Source: Flavobacteriales bacterium (GTDB lineage Bacteria; Bacteroidota; Bacteroidia; Flavobacteriales_D; Crocinitomicaceae). Taken from it: DNA of 10,844 bases. Shown piece by piece: positions 1-5,852 of this stretch (within the stretch, counting starts at the first letter, position 1; each line of letters opens with the position of its first letter). Where the stretch lies: NCBI GenBank assembly GCA_018665005.1, contig JABJEE010000154.1, forward strand, positions 1-10,844, in the 5' to 3' direction. A model generated the notes under the pieces. The model did no database searches. It saw only the letters and a list, made by a program, of their open reading frames with translations, and was not told the origin of the DNA. The position numbers and the translations under genes are program-made.

Positions 1-645
1 ACCTATGTTTCTTCCTCTTGCCCCAGCCCTATAGCTCCACCAAGAATATTTGATAGTCTCAGGATTCAAAAATCGAAAAGTGTCCATCAAACCATTGCTC
101 TCATAATGATTCATCCCATCAATTTCTTCCTGCATATGACCTGCTGATTTATTATAATTCGGTTTTGGCCTTGACAAGTCTATTGATTTATGTGCTACAT
201 TAAAATCACCGCATATAATAACGGGTTTGTTTTTTTCAAGATTCTTTAGATAGGAACAAAATGCCTTATCCCATTTCATTCGATATTTCATCCTCAACAA
301 CTCACTTCCTGAATTTGGCACATATACAGTTACTAGATAATACTCCACATATTCCGCACAAATCACTCTGCCCTCCTGATCATGTTCTGCGATTCCCATA
401 TCATAACTTACCTCCATTGGTTTTTGCTTAGACAAAATAGCAGTACCAGAGTAACCTTTCTTTTCTGCCTCATTCGCATAAATATGGTAACCATCCAAAT
501 CTACTAAAGCTTCTTTTACTTGAGAAACCATTGCTTTAGTCTCCTGTAAACAAATTACATCAGCATCCATACTGCGCATGTCCGAAATGAAATTTTTCTT
601 TACAATTGCACGAATACCATTAACATTAAAGGAAATAATTTTCAC
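1..645 (-). CDS. xth: Exodeoxyribonuclease III (AP endonuclease), 3' end outside window
   Basis: The first 215 residues of an ExoIII/AP-endonuclease of the endonuclease-exonuclease-phosphatase fold are visible. The family cuts DNA at abasic sites and degrades 3' ends in base-excision repair, using a divalent metal in the cytoplasm. Seen: the N-terminus KIISFNVNGIRA (residues 2-13, with N7 and N9), the metal-binding LQETK (33-37, Glu35), VYVPNSG (107-113, with the Tyr108 equivalent of the family's active-site Tyr), GDFNVAH (146-152, Asp147 and Asn149), and YSWWSYRAGARGRNIG at 200-215. The family usually runs to about 250-255 residues, so roughly 40 C-terminal residues, including the final catalytic Asp-His, lie left of the window. 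The start is GTG at 643-645, chosen because the family motif begins at the next codon and no ATG is available upstream in frame. The GTG overlaps the upstream stop in TAGTG, so translation is probably coupled to the preceding small gene. Confidence 0.96.
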   Translation of the reverse strand, partial: MKIISFNVNGIRAIVKKNFISDMRSMDADVICLQETKAMVSQVKEALVDLDGYHIYANEAEKKGYSGTAILSKQKPMEVSYDMGIAEHDQEGRVICAEYVEYYLVTVYVPNSGSELLRMKYRMKWDKAFCSYLKNLEKNKPVIICGDFNVAHKSIDLSRPKPNYNKSAGHMQEEIDGMNHYESNGLMDTFRFLNPETIKYSWWSYRAGARGRNIG

Positions 646-833
646 TATGATTCAGATTTACATTGTTCCTCAGGTTTTGCACCGCAAAAACTACACGATC
701 CCTCATCATTCTGAAACATAGGATTATTACTCGCACAGGTCCCTGCAAACTTACCATCCTTTTTTAGTAAAATCTTAATGGCTATACCAGCGAAAGCTAA
801 AGACAACAAAAGAATTGGAATTAAGATATTCAT
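645..833 (-). CDS. Small membrane-anchored four-cysteine protein
   Basis: A 62-residue protein with one N-terminal hydrophobic segment (about residues 2-22), a basic KILLKK stretch (20-25), then a short soluble tail holding four cysteines: C33 in GTCASNNP, C47 and C50 in a CSFC pair, and C58 near the end. It resembles small Bacteroidota proteins usually annotated only as 'membrane or secreted protein', which share the GTCASNNP and CxxC pattern. That match is from memory. The basic residues after the helix suggest an anchored protein with a tail that could be cytosolic. The four cysteines could bind zinc or an iron-sulfur cluster, but this is inference. The gene lies 12 bases after the DUF2807 lipoprotein gene, and its TAG stop shares one base with the GTG start of xth, so all are probably on one transcript. 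Function is unknown. Confidence 0.8.
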   Translation of the reverse strand: MNILIPILLLSLAFAGIAIKILLKKDGKFAGTCASNNPMFQNDEGSCSFCGAKPEEQCKSES

Positions 834-845
834 ACTGTAAAATTA

Positions 846-1619
846 TTAGTTTTTATCAATAAGCTTTCCCGAATTGTATTCTTTTTTTATTATTTCTGAG
901 GGAATTCCATAATACCACAAATCACCAGTTCCAGATAATTCTACTTTCAGAACAGCACCTTGTGCATTAATTTTAGATAATGTACCTGCCTGGGATATGA
1001 TGTCAATCGATTCATTTACATTTAATTGCATCCCATTTAAAATTAGATTCCCAAAGACTTCTGAACGAAAGGAATCACAATCTCCCTGCAAAGTAACATC
1101 TGGCCAACCTGCTTCATTAAGACTGTAAATCTCATTAGCACTCAATTGTAAGTTCACTGATCCTCCTGCTCCCAATGTCGTTAGTTTTAAGTCATCAAAT
1201 TGCAATACTCCCTGATTAATTAATTCTTCTGATCCGTTAAAGACGATTTCTTTTAATTCAATAAAATGAATATATACTAAAATATCGTTATTTCTATATC
1301 TAAAAAACCTGCAACGATTATCATTACTTATGGATAGTTGTAATGATTCATCCGAATCGATAGATATTTGATTCAATAAATTCTCTCCACCATACACACT
1401 GACTTTTTCAATTGTATCCTGAATAAGAACAAATTTCATATGCTCACCAAGAATTAATTTTTCAAAATGAGGCAATTCAATAATAAGTGAATCTTTATTC
1501 CCCGCCCCTTTAAAACAAGATCGTTCATTGGCAGGCTTACACGAATGAATACCCAGTAAAACAAATATTGACACTATCAATAGAGGTATCCGCAGATAAA
1601 AAAAAACCAACCTATTCAT
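846..1619 (-). CDS. DUF2807 (head GIN domain) lipoprotein
   Basis: A 257-residue predicted lipoprotein. The N-terminal hydrophobic segment (about residues 7-23) ends in IHSC, a Bacteroidota-style lipobox with Cys27 as the lipidation site. The rest has the alternating hydrophobic pattern of the DUF2807 'GIN' domain (putative auto-transporter adhesin head domain), a right-handed beta-helix-like fold. Recognisable are the opening around HFEKLILGEHMKFVLIQ (51-67), NRCRFFRYRNNDILVYI (101-117), FNGSEEL (127-133) and the repeated short strands to about residue 240. The family is abundant in Bacteroidota and has no established biochemical role. The gene starts inside the end of the PagL-like gene (8-base overlap, ATGAATAG), so translation is probably coupled. 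A run of nine T lies at codons 5-8. The location is expected to be periplasmic or outer membrane. Confidence is good for the family and low for function. Confidence 0.85.
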   Translation of the reverse strand: MNRLVFFYLRIPLLIVSIFVLLGIHSCKPANERSCFKGAGNKDSLIIELPHFEKLILGEHMKFVLIQDTIEKVSVYGGENLLNQISIDSDESLQLSISNDNRCRFFRYRNNDILVYIHFIELKEIVFNGSEELINQGVLQFDDLKLTTLGAGGSVNLQLSANEIYSLNEAGWPDVTLQGDCDSFRSEVFGNLILNGMQLNVNESIDIISQAGTLSKINAQGAVLKVELSGTGDLWYYGIPSEIIKKEYNSGKLIDKN

Positions 1620-2718
1620 GAGATGTTCTTTTGTTAAAATTTAAAAGATAACCAATCCCGGCTTCCATATAATCCGCTTTGGCCCAGTGTGTTTTTAGCG
1701 TGATATTTCCATACAATCCACTCTTAAACTGATATCTAAAACCAATTCTGTGATATAAGGGTCCATTTGGTTTGTAACGATCTCTGACATAGGCACCCAT
1801 TCCAAAGAAAAAATGAAAGTGATTTAACGGTAATAAATACCCAGCATATACACCAAGCTGTAAAATGCTAAATTGTGTTTTATCAACTTGGGGTTCAAAG
1901 GCGAAAATAGATTGCTTTGAAATTAAATCTAAGCCCATTTCGACTCCCGCCTTGGGCTGAAAATAATACCTTCCAAAAACACCCGTTGCAAAAACAGGAT
2001 ATTTCCTAGACCCATGGGGATTAATTTCGTTTAGTGAAAAAACACCTTGAAAACCATAATACATTTTTTTATATTCCCTTATTTGCTTGCGAACTGAAGA
2101 TTTTCTAGCTTCTAAAACATTTCGAGAATACCCTATTGACAGATAAGGCATATTAATCCCATAATTGGGTATTTTAAACGCACAATTGCTAAAATGTGTA
2201 ATGTCTAAACCTAGAGATATCGAATTTTGATTAAATCTATAAAGAGATTTAATTCCCATTACGATCATGGCGTTTAAATGAGAACTAATGGCCATGTTTT
2301 TGGGGTTTAAAATTGGGTCATACACTCTATTGGTATAGCCTAACCCAGAGCCCAATCTCCAATTGATTTCAAAATGTTTTTTTAAAAGTATAGGAATATC
2401 TGCAAAACCATAAAGGGCAGTATACCTTCCCAATACCTCGTTATTACCTACTGAGCCAAAGAAGAGTGCCGCGCCAACGGTTGGATAATTAAAATGTCTC
2501 GCCCATGATTTGCCGTCTTTTAAGCGTCTGTAATAAGACAATTCAGTCGCTAAAGCGGTTTGCTTAGGTAAATGAGACAAAACACCTCTATGAGCAGCTA
2601 GAAACCCTGATTTCAATCGTATATTAAAGCCTTCGCTGATTTGACCATGAAAACCAAATATATTGAAAAACAAAAATAAAGTAATTAGCACATTTTTCAC
2701 CATTCCAAAGTTAAGCAT
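1612..2718 (-). CDS. PagL-like acyloxyacyl hydrolase family outer-membrane protein
   Basis: A 368-residue exported protein with many short amphipathic aromatic strands, as in an outer-membrane beta-barrel. It matches the lipid A 3-O-deacylase (PagL)/acyloxyacyl hydrolase family through the motif THFSN (174-178) followed by KIPNYGINMPYLSIGY (182-197). Known PagL catalysis uses His126, Ser128 and Glu140. Aligning on this motif puts His175 and Ser177 at the first two positions, with Asn178 and Asn185 at proposed oxyanion positions, but residue 189 is Asn instead of the expected Glu. The protein is about twice the length of classical PagL, as is common for the Bacteroidota form, with an added C-terminal half (about 210-368) that also looks strand-rich. 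A Sec signal peptide is clear if read from Met6 (2703), ending near FHG-Q (residues 23-26). Starts at 2718 and 2703 are both possible. It heads the four-gene minus-strand cluster. Deacylase activity is inferred only. Confidence 0.78.
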   Translation of the reverse strand: MLNFGMVKNVLITLFLFFNIFGFHGQISEGFNIRLKSGFLAAHRGVLSHLPKQTALATELSYYRRLKDGKSWARHFNYPTVGAALFFGSVGNNEVLGRYTALYGFADIPILLKKHFEINWRLGSGLGYTNRVYDPILNPKNMAISSHLNAMIVMGIKSLYRFNQNSISLGLDITHFSNCAFKIPNYGINMPYLSIGYSRNVLEARKSSVRKQIREYKKMYYGFQGVFSLNEINPHGSRKYPVFATGVFGRYYFQPKAGVEMGLDLISKQSIFAFEPQVDKTQFSILQLGVYAGYLLPLNHFHFFFGMGAYVRDRYKPNGPLYHRIGFRYQFKSGLYGNITLKTHWAKADYMEAGIGYLLNFNKRTSHE

Positions 2719-2734
2719 TCAATGCTATAAATAT

Positions 2735-2742
2735 TACTTTTG
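2735..2742 (+). promoter_or_regulatory. Candidate -7 promoter element for mazG
   Basis: TACTTTTG matches the Bacteroidota -7 consensus TAnnTTTG exactly and ends 8 bases before the mazG ATG. Transcription from it would start within a few bases of the ATG, giving an essentially leaderless message. No convincing TTG -33 element is seen at the right distance. The element lies within a perfect inverted repeat, ATTAC-TTTT-GTAAT (2733-2746). Confidence 0.45.
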
Positions 2743-2750
2743 TAATCACA

Positions 2751-3530
2751 ATGGATAAAAGACTGGTTGCATTTAAGAGATTATTGGATATTATGGATGA
2801 TTTAAGGGAGAAATGTCCTTGGGACCAAAAACAAACCCTTGAATCTTTAAGAAATCTCACTATAGAGGAAACTTATGAGCTTGCGGATGCAATAACTGCA
2901 CAGAATTTAAATGAAATAAAAGGAGAAATAGGAGATTTACTTCTTCACATGGTTTTTTATTGTAAAATCGCTAGTGAAAAAAAGGCATTCGATATTGATG
3001 ATGCGTTAAATACAGTATGTGATAAGCTGATTCATCGACATCCTCATATTTATGGAGATGTAGTAGTCCAAGATGAGGAAGAAGTGAAAAAAAACTGGGA
3101 AAAATTAAAACTTAAAGAAGGGAGAAAGTCAGTTCTTGAGGGAGTACCTCATTCCCTGCCTGCTTTAGTCAAAGCAACTAGAATTCAAGAAAAGGCAAAA
3201 GGAATTGGATTTGAATGGGAGAACGCCAAGGACGTCTGGAAAAAAGTTAAAGAAGAAATAGATGAATTTGAAGTAGAATTAAATAACAACACTGATAAAA
3301 AAGAGGAAGAATTTGGAGACTTATTATTTTCATTAGTCAATTATGCACGATTTATTGATTTATCTCCAGAATCAGCGCTTTCTAAAACCAATCAGAAGTT
3401 CATTACGAGATTTCAACTCATGGAAGATTTAATAATCAAAGACGAAAACAAGATCCAGGATATGTCTTTGTTAGAAATGGATCAATATTGGGATAGAGCG
3501 AAATTAATCTTAAGAAATAACAACCAATAG
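2751..3530 (+). CDS. mazG: Nucleoside triphosphate pyrophosphohydrolase MazG
   Basis: MazG hydrolyses NTPs and dNTPs to the monophosphate and pyrophosphate, and is thought to clear non-canonical nucleotides and influence ppGpp levels. It is cytosolic and uses Mg2+. The 259-residue length is typical of two-domain MazG. Domain 1 (about 1-125) shows CPWD (22-25), the metal-binding EExxE (Glu39, Glu40, Glu43), GDLLLH (61-66) and the signature KLIHRHPHIYG (92-102). Domain 2 (about 140-255) repeats the pattern with EEIDEFE (168-174), EEFGDLLFSLVNYAR (186-200), NQKFITRF (214-221) and Trp247. Both catalytic sets look intact. The ATG sits 8 bases after a candidate -7 element and no Shine-Dalgarno sequence is visible. 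The gene is divergent from the PagL-like gene (32-base gap) and ends 2 bases from the oppositely oriented moxR stop. It is unrelated to the mazEF toxin locus. Confidence 0.97.
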   Translation: MDKRLVAFKRLLDIMDDLREKCPWDQKQTLESLRNLTIEETYELADAITAQNLNEIKGEIGDLLLHMVFYCKIASEKKAFDIDDALNTVCDKLIHRHPHIYGDVVVQDEEEVKKNWEKLKLKEGRKSVLEGVPHSLPALVKATRIQEKAKGIGFEWENAKDVWKKVKEEIDEFEVELNNNTDKKEEEFGDLLFSLVNYARFIDLSPESALSKTNQKFITRFQLMEDLIIKDENKIQDMSLLEMDQYWDRAKLILRNNNQ

Positions 3531-3532
3531 AA

Positions 3533-4486
3533 CTATAATAATTCTGAAATTATTCTGTCCATGGAATAACCTTCAGCCTCAGCCCTATAATTACGTACCA
3601 ACCTGTGTCTTAGAATTGGCTTTGCTATCGCTTTTACATCCTCTATATCTGGCGAGTATTTCCCCTGCAGTGCTGCGTAGCATTTGGCACCTACGATTAA
3701 ATATTGTGAAGCCCTAGGACCTGCTCCCCAAGTAATATAGTTTTTCGTTATTTCGGGAGCATTTTCATTATTCAAACGTGTGTTATTTACCAAAGTAACA
3801 GCATATTCTAATACATTATCAGCAACTGGGATACGTCTGATTAAATCTTGATAAGCTATGATTTGCTCAGAGGTTAGAATGATATCCAATTTTTCTTTTG
3901 TATCAGACGTAGTCTTCTTTACAATTTCCAACTCCTCTTCGTAGCTTGGATAATCTACCCAAATATTAAACATAAAACGATCAAGCTGCGCCTCTGGCAG
4001 CGGATAGGTACCCTCCTGTTCGATCGGATTTTGAGTAGCCAAAACAAAAAATGGGTTAGGCAACTCGTAAGTCTTTCCTGATGCTGTAACACTTCTTTCC
4101 TGCATAGCTTCAAGCAGTGCTGACTGAGTTTTAGGAGGAGTTCTGTTTATTTCATCTGCCAAAATAACATTGGAAAATACGGGTCCCGGGATAAATTTGA
4201 ATGATTTGCTCTCATCTAATATTTCAGAACCAATAATATCCGATGGCATGAGGTCTGGTGTAAATTGAATTCGATTAAAACTCAAACCGAGTGTTTCTGA
4301 AATGGTATTAACGAGAAGGGTTTTAGCTAAACCAGGAACACCAACTAAAAGACAGTGTGCACGTGAAAAAACAGAGATGCAAACCTGATCAACAACATCA
4401 TCCTGACCAACAATTACCTTGCTGATTTCTTTCTTTAATCGCTTGAAGTTTACAACGAGCTCATCAATTCTATCTTTATCTGTCAT
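3533..4486 (-). CDS. moxR: MoxR-family AAA+ ATPase
   Basis: A 317-residue MoxR ATPase (AAA_3 core with a C-terminal lid). MoxR proteins act as chaperone-like ATPases, often for VWA-domain partners, in envelope maturation or metallo-enzyme assembly. Seen, numbered from the chosen start: Walker A GVPGLAKT (49-56), the family segment FTPDLMPSDIIG (75-86), Walker B ILADE (108-112) followed by INR, sensor-1 ATQNP (150-154), QLDRF (167-171) and sensor-2 GPRAS (256-260). The reading frame is open further upstream to an ATG at 4567, which would add 27 residues overlapping surA. I prefer ATG 4484-4486 because it lies 4 bases after the surA stop, gives the usual family N-terminus (TDKDRIDELVVNFKRLKKEI) and the usual length. 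It is the last gene of the guaB-foldase operon. No DUF58 or VWA (BatA/BatB) gene follows, since the next gene is the convergent mazG. Confidence 0.94.
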   Translation of the reverse strand: MTDKDRIDELVVNFKRLKKEISKVIVGQDDVVDQVCISVFSRAHCLLVGVPGLAKTLLVNTISETLGLSFNRIQFTPDLMPSDIIGSEILDESKSFKFIPGPVFSNVILADEINRTPPKTQSALLEAMQERSVTASGKTYELPNPFFVLATQNPIEQEGTYPLPEAQLDRFMFNIWVDYPSYEEELEIVKKTTSDTKEKLDIILTSEQIIAYQDLIRRIPVADNVLEYAVTLVNNTRLNNENAPEITKNYITWGAGPRASQYLIVGAKCYAALQGKYSPDIEDVKAIAKPILRHRLVRNYRAEAEGYSMDRIISELL

Positions 4487-4490
4487 CGTT

Positions 4491-5852
4491 TCAATTGTTT
4501 GAGTTTGAGAACCACTTGTGGGAAAATTCACATTTACTATATGACTCATCAACACGAATAAATGCATTAGAAATTTTAGAATTTATCCACGTACCCATGG
4601 TTCTTTCTTTCTTGTCATTTTCAGCAGCTGCCTTGATTAGGCTATAATCATCATTAATATTTGCTATATGTGGAGTAAATCTTTCCATCAGGCGAACGAT
4701 TCGAATACCCTGTTTTCTTTCATAAATATCAATATACAAATTAGGTGAAGTGATGTCACCTTTTTCCATGGCGTCAGTCAATAAATAAATTTGTTGATCT
4801 ACTTGATTAAGGTCTTCCATATCCCACATTTGATCACCGGTAATCGGGTTCGTAATTATACCTAAATTCTGTTTGGTTCTTTCATCATTTGAATAAATAG
4901 CGATGGCCTCATTCCATGTGATTTCATTTTCGTTTAGCCTTTTATAACATTCATCCATCTTGATAGAAGCAGTATTGATTGCATCATTACTGAACTCAGG
5001 CATATTCAATATGTGCAAACAAGTATAATCATCACCCTTTCTTGAAATAAGTTTAATGATATGGTATCCATATTGTGTTTCGATAATATCGGAGACTTCG
5101 CCAACCTTTAATTTAAATACCGTTGATTCAAATTGGGGAACCATCATTCCTCGAGAAGCTTCAATTTTACCTCCTAAGCTTGCACTCCCTGGATCATCAG
5201 AGTGAATTCGAGCCATGGTTTCAAAACTCTTACCGCCAACTACAATTAAGTCAAGGACCTCATTGAGTTCGCTGTATGCCCTCTTGTTATCTTCTGCATT
5301 GATGTCAGGATAAATCACAATTTGTTGAAAGCTAAGCTTCATATTGATGAAAGGTATACTGTCTTTAGGTAGTGCTTCAAAAAAAGAAGAAACTTCTTTG
5401 GGTGTCACGGATATACCATTTGTGATGGTCCGTTCCATTTCTTGCGCCAATATTCTGTCTTTTATAACAGAACGAAATTCTTCTTTTATTTGAGTAGTGG
5501 TCTTCCCGTAATATTCCTCGAGCTTATCTCTACCTCCCATATCTTTCTCGATAATTCGCAAACGATTTTCCATTTCAGCATCTACTTGCTCATCAGACAC
5601 AGGAATACTGTCAAGTTTGGCTTGATTGACTAATAATTCCTGAACCATTAGTTGCTCTAAAACCGAACATGAGAAGTCGAAATCAACTTCCATTTCTGAT
5701 TGTTTAGCTTGTAATTTTTGAATTTCAATATCAGACAAAAGAATAATATTGTCTCCCACCTGAGCCAAAACCTTATTGACCAATTTGCCATTTTGAGCAA
5801 AACCAGTTGATGTAAAAAGTAATACTAGAGATAAAGGGATGTATTTAATCAT
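4491..5852 (-). CDS. surA: SurA-like periplasmic peptidyl-prolyl isomerase/chaperone
   Basis: A 453-residue exported protein of the SurA family, which escorts unfolded outer-membrane proteins through the periplasm to the assembly machinery. Seen: a Sec signal peptide (about 1-20, cleavage after FAQ); a helical SurA N-domain (about 25-155) opening with VLAQVGDNIILLSDIE (28-43); and a good parvulin domain (about 172-270) with SFQQIVIYP, FETMARIHSDDPGSASLGG (210-228) and GYHIIKLI (262-269). A second parvulin-like segment follows (about 276-392), in which the usual motif is degraded (YSNDERTKQNLG, 320-331). A C-terminal helix returns to the core. The start overlaps the stop of the upstream isomerase gene (8 bases, ATGATTAA), and AGGAG lies 3 bases before the ATG, inside that upstream gene, so coupled translation is likely. 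moxR follows after 4 bases. Confidence 0.92.
   Translation of the reverse strand: MIKYIPLSLVLLFTSTGFAQNGKLVNKVLAQVGDNIILLSDIEIQKLQAKQSEMEVDFDFSCSVLEQLMVQELLVNQAKLDSIPVSDEQVDAEMENRLRIIEKDMGGRDKLEEYYGKTTTQIKEEFRSVIKDRILAQEMERTITNGISVTPKEVSSFFEALPKDSIPFINMKLSFQQIVIYPDINAEDNKRAYSELNEVLDLIVVGGKSFETMARIHSDDPGSASLGGKIEASRGMMVPQFESTVFKLKVGEVSDIIETQYGYHIIKLISRKGDDYTCLHILNMPEFSNDAINTASIKMDECYKRLNENEITWNEAIAIYSNDERTKQNLGIITNPITGDQMWDMEDLNQVDQQIYLLTDAMEKGDITSPNLYIDIYERKQGIRIVRLMERFTPHIANINDDYSLIKAAAENDKKERTMGTWINSKISNAFIRVDESYSKCEFSHKWFSNSNN

Noticed and set aside
2733..2746. The ATTAC-TTTT-GTAAT hairpin as a transcription terminator
   Set aside because: The stem is only five AT-rich base pairs, lacks a following T-run, and lies between two divergent starts where no transcript needs to end.
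4487..4567. A 27-residue N-terminal extension of MoxR that would overlap surA
   Set aside because: The extension has no family similarity and coincides with the conserved SurA C-terminus. The ATG at 4486 gives the normal MoxR length and N-terminus.
5442..5633. A 63-codon plus-strand frame opposite surA
   Set aside because: It is a shadow of the surA N-domain, with no start context or recognisable motif.
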